From Gallionella sp. (GTDB taxonomy: Bacteria > Pseudomonadota > Gammaproteobacteria > Burkholderiales > Gallionellaceae): DNA of 46,531 nucleotides. Of this stretch, positions 8,511 through 16,995 are shown piece after piece. Within the stretch, counting starts at the first letter, position 1. Each line of letters opens with the position of its first letter. The notes beneath the pieces are model-generated. The model was not told where the DNA came from and did no database searches. It saw only the letters and a program-made list of their open reading frames with translations. A program made the position numbers and the translations under genes. The stretch spans positions 1 to 46,531 of the forward strand of contig JAQTLM010000016.1 of NCBI GenBank assembly GCA_028714895.1, read 5' to 3'.

Positions 8511-9506
8511 CTAGTGTTCTTCCGTAAGCGGGTACATGCCCAATTTATCGAGCAATGCACGATCCTTCTCAACATCCGGGTTGCCGGTAGTGAGCAATTG
8601 CTCGCCATAGAAGATGGAGTTTGCGCCGGCGAGGAAACACAAGGCCTGCACCGCATCGGACATCTGCTGCCGCCCGGCGGAAAGGCGCACAAGCGCCGTC
8701 GGCATGGTGATACGCGCCACCGCGACGGTGCGCACGAAATCCAGCGGGTCGAGTTCTTCCGCCTGCGCCAGCGGTGTGCCTTCGACCCTGACCAGGTTGT
8801 TGATCGGCACGCTTTCCGGATAAGGGTTCATGTTGGCCAGTTGCGCGATCAGCCCGGCGCGCTGCGTGAGGTTCTCGCCCATCCCGACGATGCCTCCACT
8901 GCAGATACTCATCCCCGCGTTGCGCACCCGCTCCAGCGTGTCCAGCCGGTCCTGGTAGTCGCGCGTGCTGATGATGTTGCCGTAGAACTCCGGCGAGGTA
9001 TCCAGGTTATGGTTGTAGTAATCCAGCCCGGCTTCGCGCAACTGCCCGGTCTGTTCATCGTTCAGCATGCCCAGCGTGGCGCAGGTTTCCATGCCCAGAT
9101 CGCGCACCGCCTTGACCATTTCCACCACGCTTGCCATGTCTTCGTCGCTGGGTTCGCGCCATGCCGCACCCATGCAGAAACGCCCGGCGCCCTTCTGCTG
9201 CGCGGCGCGCGCGGCCGCCACCACCACTTCTATCTCAAGCATCTTCCTGTCTTCCACGCCAGTGGAATTAAATGCCGATTGCGGGCAATAGCCACAGTCC
9301 TCGGTACAACCGCCGGTCTTGATCGATAGCAAGGTGGAAAGCTGCACCGCATTCGGATCAAAATGCTCGCGGTGGATTTGCTGTGCGCGATACAGCAGGT
9401 CGGCAAACGGCAATTTTAACAAGGCTTCCACATCGGCCACATTCCAGCGTTGCGGCATGGCAGTCGGTTTAACGGGGCGGATGAATTCTATGGTTTGGGT
9501 ATTCAT
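8511..9506 (-). CDS. bioB: Biotin synthase
   Basis: A 331-residue radical SAM enzyme that inserts sulfur into dethiobiotin. The [4Fe-4S] cluster cysteines are C67, C71 and C74 in [13 protein letters not shown]. Family blocks [23 protein letters not shown] and [10 protein letters not shown] are present, and the protein ends in a usual C-terminus. It is the first gene of the bioBFHCD series. No good Shine-Dalgarno precedes the ATG at 9506. comF is divergent 58 bp away, so the biotin promoter must lie in or near 9507-9600. The stop codon abuts a repeat. Confidence 0.97.
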   Translation of the reverse strand: MNTQTIEFIRPVKPTAMPQRWNVADVEALLKLPFADLLYRAQQIHREHFDPNAVQLSTLLSIKTGGCTEDCGYCPQSAFNSTGVEDRKMLEIEVVVAAARAAQQKGAGRFCMGAAWREPSDEDMASVVEMVKAVRDLGMETCATLGMLNDEQTGQLREAGLDYYNHNLDTSPEFYGNIISTRDYQDRLDTLERVRNAGMSICSGGIVGMGENLTQRAGLIAQLANMNPYPESVPINNLVRVEGTPLAQAEELDPLDFVRTVAVARITMPTALVRLSAGRQQMSDAVQALCFLAGANSIFYGEQLLTTGNPDVEKDRALLDKLGMYPLTEEH

Positions 9507-9544
9507 GACTGGGTATGATTCGGGTTGAACGGTAACGGTGCATC

Positions 9545-9564
9545 ATCCTTGAAAGGATAATGGT
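9545..9564 (+). promoter_or_regulatory. comF ribosome binding site deciding a TTG start; small inverted repeat
   Basis: AAGGAT (9553-9558) is six bases before the TTG at 9565, which is the only in-frame start fitting the ComF N-terminus; the nearby ATG at 9560 is out of frame and stops quickly. The same bases are half of an inverted repeat, ATCCTT-GA-AAGGAT (9545-9558), in the bioB-comF divergent region. An operator role is possible but unproven. Confidence 0.5.
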
Positions 9565-10284
9565 TTGTCAATTTTACGCAGCGTTATTCTGAACATCCGC
9601 ACAGGGATTAAGCAGGTTTTGCCCGCGCAGCCCTGCGTGCTATGCGGCCGCATGAGCCATGCTGGGCTGTGGTGTGCGGCTTGCGACAGCGCTTTGCCCT
9701 ATCTTGAAGCGGCACACTGCCCAACCTGCGCCCTGCCAGCCCCGGCCGGCGAAGTATGCGGACAGTGCCTGAAGCATCCGCCGTTATTCGGCCGCACCAC
9801 GGCCGTATTCGGCTACGCCTTCCCGCTCGACAAACTGATCCAGGCAATGAAATATGGCGAACAGATCGCCCTGGCATACGCATTTGCGGAAAAACTGGCG
9901 CACCGCATCGACAAAAACAGCCTGCCAGATTGCATCATTCCGATGCCGCTGCACCCAGCCAAATTGCGCGAACGCGGCTTCAATCAATCGCAACTGCTCG
10001 CCGCCAAAATCGCCCGCGAGCTTGGTCTTGAACTGCTGCCGGATGCCTGCCGGCGCGTGCGCGATACCCCGCCGCAATCCGCCCTGCCGTGGAAGGAACG
10101 CAAAAAGAACGTGCGCGATGCATTTTGCTGCGATGCTGACTTTACCGGCAAGCGCGTCGCGCTGGTGGATGATGTGCTGACCACCGGAGCCAGCCTGAAC
10201 GCGCTCGCCGAGGCGGTGCAAAAATGCGGCGCAGTTGAAATCAGTGCATGGGTGGTGGCGAGAACGCTGCCTCACAACCGCTGA
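9565..10284 (+). CDS. comF: ComF-family phosphoribosyltransferase-like protein
   Basis: A 239-residue ComF homologue. The N-terminal zinc-finger-like part has Cys pairs C24/C27, C37/C40, C52/C55 and C65/C68. The C-terminal phosphoribosyltransferase domain has the PRPP loop VALVDDVLTTGAS at about residues 197-209. ComF is needed for uptake of transforming DNA in naturally competent bacteria; the reaction is not settled. Translation starts at TTG with AAGGA upstream. It is divergent from bioB and convergent with mshN, sharing a hairpin at 10296-10322. In related genomes comF is often near trmL and gpsA, so the MSHA cluster may have been inserted between them. Confidence 0.93.
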   Translation: MSILRSVILNIRTGIKQVLPAQPCVLCGRMSHAGLWCAACDSALPYLEAAHCPTCALPAPAGEVCGQCLKHPPLFGRTTAVFGYAFPLDKLIQAMKYGEQIALAYAFAEKLAHRIDKNSLPDCIIPMPLHPAKLRERGFNQSQLLAAKIARELGLELLPDACRRVRDTPPQSALPWKERKKNVRDAFCCDADFTGKRVALVDDVLTTGASLNALAEAVQKCGAVEISAWVVARTLPHNR

Positions 10285-10295
10285 TCTACGCCTCG

Positions 10296-10322
10296 TAAGG
10301 GCGGGTTTGAAACCCGCCCCTA
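10296..10322. repeat. Convergent hairpin between comF and mshN, forming the mshN stop
   Basis: AGGGCGGGTTT pairs with AAACCCGCCCCT, a near-perfect palindrome with one unpaired base. It resembles the GTAGGGGC...GCCCCTAC elements elsewhere. The mshN stop TAG (10320-10322, minus strand) comes from the end of the element. It may act as a bidirectional transcription barrier although no strong T-run follows. Confidence 0.75.
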
Positions 10323-11384
10323 CAAGCCCTTGAGCTTCTGCTGCACAAACGCCTGCAATTCCAGGTTGAGTGTCTTCGAATCGAGTGCGCGCCTGAACGC
10401 ATCCCTGGCGTCATCGGTACGCTGCACCGCCTGCAAGGAAATGCCGTAGCCCATCAGCCAGATGCCGTTATCCGGGGCAAGTTGCAGCGCAATCTGGTAA
10501 TGGGTGATCGCTTCCTTGTGCCGATTTTGGCGCTGCAATAATGCGGCAAAGAACGCCTGATAGTCGGCCTGTCGATCCGCATAAGGCAAGGTCTTTTCCA
10601 GCGTTGCCGTTGCCGGCTCAACCGCTCCTCGCTCGACTTGCAAACGTGCCAGCAGCATGGCGAACCCGGTATGCTCCGGTTTGTTTTTCAGCCCACCCTG
10701 CAACACGCGCTCGGCATCCGCGCCGCGCTTACCCTCCAGCAGCAAAGCCACCAATGCCTGGCGCGCCGCATCATAGCCCACATCCAGACGCAACACCGCT
10801 TCATATCCCGCTATTGCGTCGGCGATATGCCCCTGCTGCATCAACGCGACCGCCTTGCGGAATTCCGCATCAACCTGTTGCGCGGGGCTGACCTGCTTCA
10901 TCGGCGATATGCCGTCCAATAGCTGAACAGCGGCTCGCGCATTTGGTGAGGCTGCTTGGATTGGCTGCGGCTTGGCGGGTCGCGCCGGTGGCGCTGCACT
11001 TACCGGGCGATCTTCGGCGGAAGGCAACGGTATCGAGCTTAATTCAAAACTCAAACGCGAGGCCGGCGAAAGCATTTCTGCCAGCGGAGCTTCGCCTGCG
11101 ATAGCAGCACTGGCAGCAGTAACAGTCAGAGCAGCGGAGGCCGGCGCGGGCATCGCCACAACTGCTGGCTGAAGCTGCACGGCGCTCACTGCAACAACCT
11201 TCGGCTTGCGTATCTGTATCCATTGCCATGCGGCAATCCCGCCTGCAAGTGCCAGCCCCAATGCCAGCAAAGGTATGGCAAAACTGCGTTTGCCGTGCGG
11301 CACGGCGCGCACCATGGTTTGCTCCGGCGCGGGATGCGCGCCGCGCTGATCAAGCTGGTTGAGTACCTGGTTGATGACGCTCAT
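10320..11384 (-). CDS. mshN: MSHA biogenesis protein MshN (TPR protein)
   Basis: A 354-residue inner-membrane protein with a short cytoplasmic N-terminus (MSVINQVLNQLDQRG), one membrane span at about 33-54, an Ala/Pro-rich linker and tetratricopeptide repeats from about residue 185 to the end (AEFRKAVALMQQGHIADAIAGY and successors). MshN is part of the MSHA assembly platform. ATG at 11384 was chosen because the conserved MSVINQ begins there and it forms an ATGA overlap with the mshM stop. Last gene of the mshI-N block. Its stop codon is supplied by a palindromic repeat. Confidence 0.9.
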   Translation of the reverse strand: MSVINQVLNQLDQRGAHPAPEQTMVRAVPHGKRSFAIPLLALGLALAGGIAAWQWIQIRKPKVVAVSAVQLQPAVVAMPAPASAALTVTAASAAIAGEAPLAEMLSPASRLSFELSSIPLPSAEDRPVSAAPPARPAKPQPIQAASPNARAAVQLLDGISPMKQVSPAQQVDAEFRKAVALMQQGHIADAIAGYEAVLRLDVGYDAARQALVALLLEGKRGADAERVLQGGLKNKPEHTGFAMLLARLQVERGAVEPATATLEKTLPYADRQADYQAFFAALLQRQNRHKEAITHYQIALQLAPDNGIWLMGYGISLQAVQRTDDARDAFRRALDSKTLNLELQAFVQQKLKGL

Positions 11385-12337
11385 TGCAGTGCCATCCAAG
11401 CGATTCCCAATGAGGCGATTACCGCCATACCAGCCAACACCAGCACCCAAGGCAGCCAATCGCGGCGCGCTTCCGGCGTATCGATTGCCGCATCGCGAAT
11501 GTGCTTGGATAATACCTGCTGCCTACCCTCGCTGAACGCCAGCATCAATGACTTGTTGGCAATGATATTAATCAGCCTGGGTGTGCCGCTGGTAATACGG
11601 TGCAACTTGCCCACCGCCCCTTTGCTGAACAGCGTTTCACCGGGAAAGTTGGCCACTGTCAGGCGATGGCGCAGATAGCGTTCCATCTCATCCTTGTGCA
11701 CCCCCTGCAGATCGTATTGAAAACTGATGCGCTGGCGCAATTGTCGGATTGAGTGATGTTGCAGCCGCTCATTCAACTCCGGCTGCCCAAACAATACCAC
11801 CTGCAACAACTTGCGCTTCTCGGTTTCGAGATTGGTGAGCAGGCGCAACACCTCCAAACTTTCCAGCGGCATCGCCTGCGCCTCATCCAGACACACCAGT
11901 GCGCGCTGGCCGTTGCGCGCGCATTCCAGTAGCGCGCGCGTCAACCCTTTCAGCAACTGGTGCTGATCGGTGTCCTTGTCCAGCGACACGCGAAATTCTT
12001 CCGCCAATGCCAGCAGCAAGCTGCGCGGCTCAAGATAGGGGTTGGGAATATAGGCGGTAATGAAACGTGGTGCGGGCGGCACATCGGCCGCTTGATCCTG
12101 CGTACCGATCAGCGTGGTGGATTGCCGCCCCTGATTCAGCGTGGCGAGGAATTTCCGGCATAGCAATGTTTTACCGGTTCCCACTTCACCGGTAATCTTG
12201 ATGAAGCCTTCCCCGTTGCGCGCCGCCACCAGCAAGGTGTTGAGCGCCTCCTGATAACTGGAGCAGGCGAAAAAGAAGCTGGTGTCAGGAGTCAGGCTGA
12301 AAGGCGGTTCGCGTAGGCCAAAGTGTTGCAGGTACAT
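11381..12337 (-). CDS. mshM: MSHA biogenesis protein MshM (ExeA-like AAA ATPase)
   Basis: A 318-residue ATPase of the ExeA/GspA type. Walker A GEVGTGKT is at residues 50-57, Walker B ALVCLDEAQ around 148-156, and a sensor region (LFGQPELNERL) follows. A C-terminal membrane span is at about 296-316. By analogy with GspA/ExeA it may help insert the secretin MshL across peptidoglycan. It lies between mshL and mshN, with an ATGA overlap to mshN. The gap to mshL holds a 64-bp inverted repeat. Confidence 0.93.
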   Translation of the reverse strand: MYLQHFGLREPPFSLTPDTSFFFACSSYQEALNTLLVAARNGEGFIKITGEVGTGKTLLCRKFLATLNQGRQSTTLIGTQDQAADVPPAPRFITAYIPNPYLEPRSLLLALAEEFRVSLDKDTDQHQLLKGLTRALLECARNGQRALVCLDEAQAMPLESLEVLRLLTNLETEKRKLLQVVLFGQPELNERLQHHSIRQLRQRISFQYDLQGVHKDEMERYLRHRLTVANFPGETLFSKGAVGKLHRITSGTPRLINIIANKSLMLAFSEGRQQVLSKHIRDAAIDTPEARRDWLPWVLVLAGMAVIASLGIAWMALQ

Positions 12338-12369
12338 ATCAACCTAGAAAAAGCTATTCAGTGGGTGGT

Positions 12370-12433
12370 TTTGCAGGTGCGAATTTATTCGCACCAACAA
12401 TGATCTATGTGCGAATAAATTCGCACCTGCAAA
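12370..12433. repeat. 64-bp inverted repeat between mshL and mshM
   Basis: Perfect 25-bp arms (12370-12394 and 12409-12433) flank a 14-nt loop. Each arm itself holds the near-palindrome GTGCGAATTTATTCGCAC, so the DNA can fold as one long or two short hairpins. It occupies most of the 152-bp mshL-mshM spacer. No T-run is present, so it is more likely a dispersed element with a possible effect on mRNA stability than a terminator. Confidence 0.92.
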
Positions 12434-12489
12434 TGCAGTCCAGTAGCATGAAGCTCTGGAAAATTTTCCGCCAACTGCCGTTCTTAGGA

Positions 12490-14157
12490 TCAAGGTCTTG
12501 CGCCCTGCCCATTCAGCCCGTTAAACCGGTTGCGGCTTTGCGTGATGTCATCCGACCAGTCCTTGTCGTTATCCACCACGGTGGGCTTCAACAGGATCAC
12601 CAGCTCGCGTTTTTCGTTGCGCTTGCTGGTCTGCCCGAACACCGCCTTCGGCAACCCCGGCAGGCCGGATTGATCGTCAAAGGTTGCCTGACGCATCAAT
12701 CCGCCGATGGCGACAATCTGCCCATCCTTGGCGCGCACGATGCTATCGGTTTCGGAAACGGAGCTGGAAGCCAGCGGCAGATTAAGTGTGCCACCTGCAC
12801 CTGTGTCTACCGTTTTGTTCACCGTGCTGACCAGACTGACTGACGGATGCACATGCAGGATAATTTCGTTGTTCTGATCGATGCGCGGCGTCACGTCCAG
12901 CGCAATCCCGGAAAAAAATGGCTGCAGCGTCACGCTCGGCGTGGAAGTGGTGGCCGTGCCGGTGATCGTGGTAGTGGAAATATTGGTCACGAAGAACTCA
13001 TCTGTTCCGACCTTCAGCACCGCCTTCTGATTGTTCAGCGTGGCAATACGCGGGCTGGACAGCACATGCACATTGCCCTGCGACTCTAGGAAACTCAATA
13101 GTGCGGCAAAATTGCTGGTCTGAAAAGCCAGGCCGAACAAAGACCCTCCGGCTGTTGCCGCGTTCACCAGATTCGCTCCCGGTATCGAAGTCAGCGATCC
13201 ACCGCCACGGATCACCGAGGGAACGCCTGCGACACTTGGAGCCAACGTACCGCCAATGCCAATTTGGCCGATTGAAGTTCTGCTGTTCGGGCTGTTCTTG
13301 AACGCGGCCCAATTTACGCCAGACTGAAAACCGTCATTGAGTTGCACCTCGATAATTTTTGCTTCGAGTATCACCTGCCGCTCGATGGAAATCTGCGAAG
13401 CCTTGAGATAAGCCGCGACATTCCTCAGCTCATCCGGCAGCGCGCGCACCACGATCACGCCAGACATAGGACTGACCACCACGCTGCGCCCCTTTTCGCT
13501 GCCGACGATCGCTTGCAGCGATTTACCCAGCTCATCCCAGAAGTCGGCGCTGCTGGTCATACTTACCTTACTGCTGTCCTGTCCGCGCGAAGTTGCACTG
13601 GTGGTAGTAGTCGTACCCGGCGTTGATCCGGTCGGGCTATCCGATACCGAGCCGGAGGTGACGCGCAGCGCGGAAGTTCCAGAGCGCAACCCAGTCAGAT
13701 AATTCACCTGAAAAATCCGCGTTTGCAACGTCAGCGGCTGGATATAAATACGCGCGCCATCCATCTTGTAATCATAACCGTACATCTCGCGTATCGCTTC
13801 CAGCGCTTCAAACACCGTCACATCTTTCAAATTCAGCGAAATATTGCCGCTAACTTCAGGATGCAGCAGCATGCTGTAACGCGTGCCAGAAACGATCGCC
13901 ATATACACCTGACTGACCGGCGTATTATTCACCGTCAAATCGAATTTGACCTCCAGCGGTTTATTGTCCACCTTGGGCATATCCACCGTAAGAGGAGGCA
14001 GCAAGGCGTTGTTCACCGCGTTGGCGGACTGCACACTATCTTGCACCGCCTGATTCATCTCACGCTGAATGGCATCCGCTGTTTGATTTTTGCTGCTTGG
14101 AGTTGCACAGCCTGTCAGAGCCAGCAGACTTGCGCACACCCATAACGAAATTTTCAC
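12490..14157 (-). CDS. mshL: MSHA outer-membrane secretin MshL
   Basis: A 555-residue secretin lipoprotein (lipobox LTGC, Cys17) forming the pilus exit channel. The N-terminal STN-type segment is at about 70-160 (SMLLHPEVSGNISLNLKDVT), followed by the NolW-like ring and a Ser/Thr/Gly-rich linker (about 165-200). The C-terminal secretin domain includes VILEAKIIEVQLNDGFQSG and ends in RELVILLKPTVV. Length is normal for MshL. It overlaps mshK by ATGA and is followed by mshM after a repeat-filled gap. Confidence 0.95.
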   Translation of the reverse strand: MKISLWVCASLLALTGCATPSSKNQTADAIQREMNQAVQDSVQSANAVNNALLPPLTVDMPKVDNKPLEVKFDLTVNNTPVSQVYMAIVSGTRYSMLLHPEVSGNISLNLKDVTVFEALEAIREMYGYDYKMDGARIYIQPLTLQTRIFQVNYLTGLRSGTSALRVTSGSVSDSPTGSTPGTTTTTSATSRGQDSSKVSMTSSADFWDELGKSLQAIVGSEKGRSVVVSPMSGVIVVRALPDELRNVAAYLKASQISIERQVILEAKIIEVQLNDGFQSGVNWAAFKNSPNSRTSIGQIGIGGTLAPSVAGVPSVIRGGGSLTSIPGANLVNAATAGGSLFGLAFQTSNFAALLSFLESQGNVHVLSSPRIATLNNQKAVLKVGTDEFFVTNISTTTITGTATTSTPSVTLQPFFSGIALDVTPRIDQNNEIILHVHPSVSLVSTVNKTVDTGAGGTLNLPLASSSVSETDSIVRAKDGQIVAIGGLMRQATFDDQSGLPGLPKAVFGQTSKRNEKRELVILLKPTVVDNDKDWSDDITQSRNRFNGLNGQGARP

Positions 14158-14579
14158 TTTTCCTCCTTGTGCTTGACCGGCCTAGTTTTTTGTTTGCCGG
14201 ATTGCACTTCAACCGCTGGCAATCGCGGCTTTATTTTTATTTCCTGCTTGTCGGCAATTTTCACATCCGGAAACAATGTCATCACTTGTCGCCCCTGTGC
14301 ACTGCGCAATACTACGCTGCCTTCATTCACTTCAATCAATTTTGCATCGCCATGTTTTCCGCCCAATTCAACGGTTTCCCCGTCAATAATCGCAGCCCGG
14401 CGGGTTTTGGAAATGATGATGGATTGCAGGCCAGCCGGCTGGTTTGCAACCACTCCACCTACAGGCGCGGCAGGATTGGCAGGGGGTCGGGTCGGGTCGG
14501 GCAGTTCTTCGGCATTTGCGGCAACGGAAAACAGCACCATGGTTAAAGTGAGGGTGGTATGAAAAAAGTTGCGCATCAT
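14154..14579 (-). CDS. mshK: MSHA biogenesis protein MshK (PilP-like)
   Basis: A 141-residue exported protein with a signal peptide (MMRNFFHTTLTLTMVLFSVAANA) and a small beta-domain (LQSIIISKTRRAAIIDGETVELGG... IKPRLPAVE). The DPTRPP motif after the signal peptide is typical of MshK and GspC/PilP-like proteins that bridge the inner-membrane platform to the secretin. ATG at 14579 forms an ATGA overlap with the mshJ stop; the longer frame from 14591 is less likely. Confidence 0.86.
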   Translation of the reverse strand: MMRNFFHTTLTLTMVLFSVAANAEELPDPTRPPANPAAPVGGVVANQPAGLQSIIISKTRRAAIIDGETVELGGKHGDAKLIEVNEGSVVLRSAQGRQVMTLFPDVKIADKQEIKIKPRLPAVEVQSGKQKTRPVKHKEEK

Positions 14580-15259
14580 ACCGTCAACCATGTCTTGTCC
14601 AGGCTCAAGGTGTACAGGGTCAGCGTCAGCACCGCATCGGGATATTTATCCACGCTCATGCTGATCTCACCCCAAAACATCTGCGCCGGCATCTTCTCCA
14701 GCGCGGCAAGGTAGCGCAACATATCCAGATAACCGCCGCGCACGGTGATCTGTATACCATGCTTGAAAACTTGCTTTTGCCCAGTCGGCGAATCCGCAGC
14801 AGGCGATTGTGGCGTGGCCGCCTGGGGCTTTTCAACCAGCGGGCTCGCCGGCAGGGTTTTCAGTTCGACCAGTTGCAGCTTATCGTTTTTATTCAGCACC
14901 TGCTCCAGCAAATTGGCCATTTTATCCGGCTCGACCAGCCGGTCGCTACGGCTTTGCAAATAGCCGTTCTGCTCTTGCAACTGCCGCTTGAGCTGCGCCA
15001 GCCGGGTGCGTAGCGGCGAATATTCGTCATCGCGCTTGGCTTGCCATTGCGCCTGTATCTGTGCCTGCAACTCCTTCATTTTCTCCTGCTGCTGCACCAC
15101 CTGCACCGACAAGGCTTTTTGCTTCGCCAGCAAAGGGTCCAGCAACACCGCATTGATCGACGCGACCACCACAAACGCCGCCGCCAGGAAAATTATCGCG
15201 CGCTCGCGCAGCGACATGCCGTCTATCTTGCTGCACGCCAATTCCCAGTAACGCTTCAT
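14576..15259 (-). CDS. mshJ: MSHA biogenesis protein MshJ (PilO-like)
   Basis: A 227-residue bitopic inner-membrane protein with one span at about 22-42, a coiled coil (about 45-105, QKALSVQVVQQQEKMKELQA) and a ferredoxin-like periplasmic end. It corresponds to PilO/GspM in the alignment complex that links the ATPase platform to the secretin. It overlaps the PilN-like gene upstream and mshK downstream by ATGA each, so all are translated in series. Confidence 0.92.
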   Translation of the reverse strand: MKRYWELACSKIDGMSLRERAIIFLAAAFVVVASINAVLLDPLLAKQKALSVQVVQQQEKMKELQAQIQAQWQAKRDDEYSPLRTRLAQLKRQLQEQNGYLQSRSDRLVEPDKMANLLEQVLNKNDKLQLVELKTLPASPLVEKPQAATPQSPAADSPTGQKQVFKHGIQITVRGGYLDMLRYLAALEKMPAQMFWGEISMSVDKYPDAVLTLTLYTLSLDKTWLTV

Positions 15260-15900
15260 TTTTTGACCTCGCTATCCGAACCGGAATGCAAGGTAAACTC
15301 AACATAGCGCGGGGTTGCACCCTGGCTTGCGTCAATCCCCTGTCTCGCGTCAACCTTGGGCTGCCGCATTTGCAGGGTGGCAAAAGTCTTGCCGCGCATG
15401 ACGCTCTCCTTGCTCAAGCGCTGAATGTAGGCCGGCAGCAGTTCTGGATTTATTACCGCGCCGCTCAGGCTGATTTGCGCCGCGTCGCCGGTCACCTTGA
15501 AGCCGGTCAACCACAGCCCCTGCGCAACCTGGCGCGAGAAGGCGCGCATGTATTCCGAATAACCGGTGGTATTGCCCACCGCGCCGGACTTGATGATTTC
15601 AATCAATTCGGCCTGATCGGCAGCCCGTTTTTCCTGCCGCCGCACCTCGTCCTGCAGTGCCTGAGCCTGTTGCGGAGAAAATTCTGCAGCATAGCGCGCC
15701 AGCCGCGCCTGCTCCGCCTTGTAGCGTTTGCCGCTTTCTTCCGATTGCTTGCCCATCTGTTCGACCTGATAAATCGCATAGCCGTAAAAAAACAATGAAC
15801 CGGCCACAATCATGCCCAACGCCTGCAACATCGTCGGCAGCAAAAAATGCTTGCGCTGCTTCAGGAAAGCCGGATTGAACAGGTTGATCTGCTGGCTCAT
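15256..15900 (-). CDS. PilN-like MSHA platform protein (MshI2 position)
   Basis: A 214-residue protein starting MSQQINLFNPAFLKQRK, the short cytoplasmic motif by which PilN-type proteins dock onto PilM. One membrane span lies at about 22-43, followed by a coiled coil and a small periplasmic domain. It should pair with MshI (PilM-like) and MshJ (PilO-like). It overlaps the upstream mshI and downstream mshJ genes. Some genomes label it mshI2; I leave the symbol empty because usage varies. Confidence 0.88.
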   Translation of the reverse strand: MSQQINLFNPAFLKQRKHFLLPTMLQALGMIVAGSLFFYGYAIYQVEQMGKQSEESGKRYKAEQARLARYAAEFSPQQAQALQDEVRRQEKRAADQAELIEIIKSGAVGNTTGYSEYMRAFSRQVAQGLWLTGFKVTGDAAQISLSGAVINPELLPAYIQRLSKESVMRGKTFATLQMRQPKVDARQGIDASQGATPRYVEFTLHSGSDSEVKK

Positions 15901-16853
15901 GGCGTATGCCCTTCCCGGCGCAACGCCGCGCCCAGCGCCGGCAATGCGTATGCGGCATATTCGCTGTCGGCCAGCGCCGGGACTGCGCTGATGTCCATCA
16001 CCTGTGACAGGTCCAATTTTTCCACTTGCGTGCCGATTATTGCAGCCAGAAACTCCACCAGGCCGGTGTTATCCGGCGCGCTCACCAGGATACGGCTCAC
16101 TGACAGATGGTTGAACTGGCGGTCAAAATAATCCAGCGAACGCTGCAATTCCAGTTCGACGCGATCGCGGCATTGTTCACGCAGGCTCTCGTTGGCATCC
16201 TGCAATTGCCCCGTGCTGATTTCGATACGCCGCGACAAATACAACTCGCCGCCTGAAGTAAACGTCAGCAAGCCGCCGTTATCGTCGAAAGCCAACATGC
16301 CCAGCGCGCGGTCTTCCTGCTCGAACAGCGCGGCAATGTTGCGCTGCGCCATTTCGGGAATGTCGATCACATCCAGCTTGATTTTTGCCTGCTCGAATAA
16401 CGCCATATGCTTTTGGATAATATCGTTGGCTGCGGCAACCGCATACAGGGATTGCGCACGCTCCGGGCCGGACTTGCTGGCGGGAATTTGCAACACATCC
16501 ACCGTCGCATTGTCGATGTGGTAATTCAAACTATCCTTGATTTTCCAGTGGATCGCTGTCTTCAGTTCCTCGGCAGGGACATTGGGCGCCTCGACCAGCA
16601 ATATCTGATATTCGCCCGGAGCCAGCAGTGTGGTGAGATGATGGCCGTCAAGATTCGCCTCGCGGCGCAACTTTTCCAATGCATCCGCCGACATTGTGCC
16701 AGTCTCGTGATATTCGCAACGCACCACATGCGGCATCCCCCCGGCAAATTTGACTTTCGCCAGATAAACGCCATGCGCGCCCAAAGCAATGGCGAGCCGT
16801 CCACCGCCACGGCTTTTTGACCCAAATAATGAAGAGATACGCGGGATTTTCAT
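15897..16853 (-). CDS. mshI: MSHA biogenesis protein MshI (PilM-like actin fold)
   Basis: A 318-residue cytoplasmic protein related to PilM/GspL-cyto. The N-terminal actin-like half contains GGGRLAIALGAHGVYLAKV, and TLLAPGEYQILLVEAPNVPAEEL matches the family. It binds the PilN N-terminus and couples the MshE motor to the envelope complex. It is the first gene of the mshI-N block, preceded by a candidate promoter rather than by close overlap with mshQ (142-bp gap). Confidence 0.92.
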   Translation of the reverse strand: MKIPRISSLFGSKSRGGGRLAIALGAHGVYLAKVKFAGGMPHVVRCEYHETGTMSADALEKLRREANLDGHHLTTLLAPGEYQILLVEAPNVPAEELKTAIHWKIKDSLNYHIDNATVDVLQIPASKSGPERAQSLYAVAAANDIIQKHMALFEQAKIKLDVIDIPEMAQRNIAALFEQEDRALGMLAFDDNGGLLTFTSGGELYLSRRIEISTGQLQDANESLREQCRDRVELELQRSLDYFDRQFNHLSVSRILVSAPDNTGLVEFLAAIIGTQVEKLDLSQVMDISAVPALADSEYAAYALPALGAALRREGHTP

Positions 16854-16863
16854 AATTGACGCG

Positions 16864-16892
16864 AAGTTAATTCAATAACCCATTGTTGTCAA
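16864..16892 (-). promoter_or_regulatory. Candidate promoter of the mshI-N block
   Basis: On the minus strand TTGACA (16887-16892) is separated by 17 bp from TAACTT (16864-16869). The mshE region has the same architecture, TTGTCA-17-TAACTT, which supports both as promoters of the two MSHA blocks. The predicted start would be very close to the mshI ATG (16853), leaving almost no leader, which is a weakness of this call. The remainder of the 16854-16995 spacer shows only a small GGAA-loop hairpin near 16955-16970. Confidence 0.45.
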
Positions 16893-16995
16893 TAATTATT
16901 TTAATGATAAGCAGGATTATGAATTACATCGTGTCCAGCCATATTGAAGCATACCGACCTTCCGGTCGCAGCAAAATCCTGCCCCAGCCCGTGTA

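Noticed and set aside
9507..9564. BirA-type biotin operator between bioB and comF
   Set aside because: The region lacks the TTGTAAAC-N-GTTTACAA type palindrome; only a short ATCCTT/AAGGAT repeat is seen.
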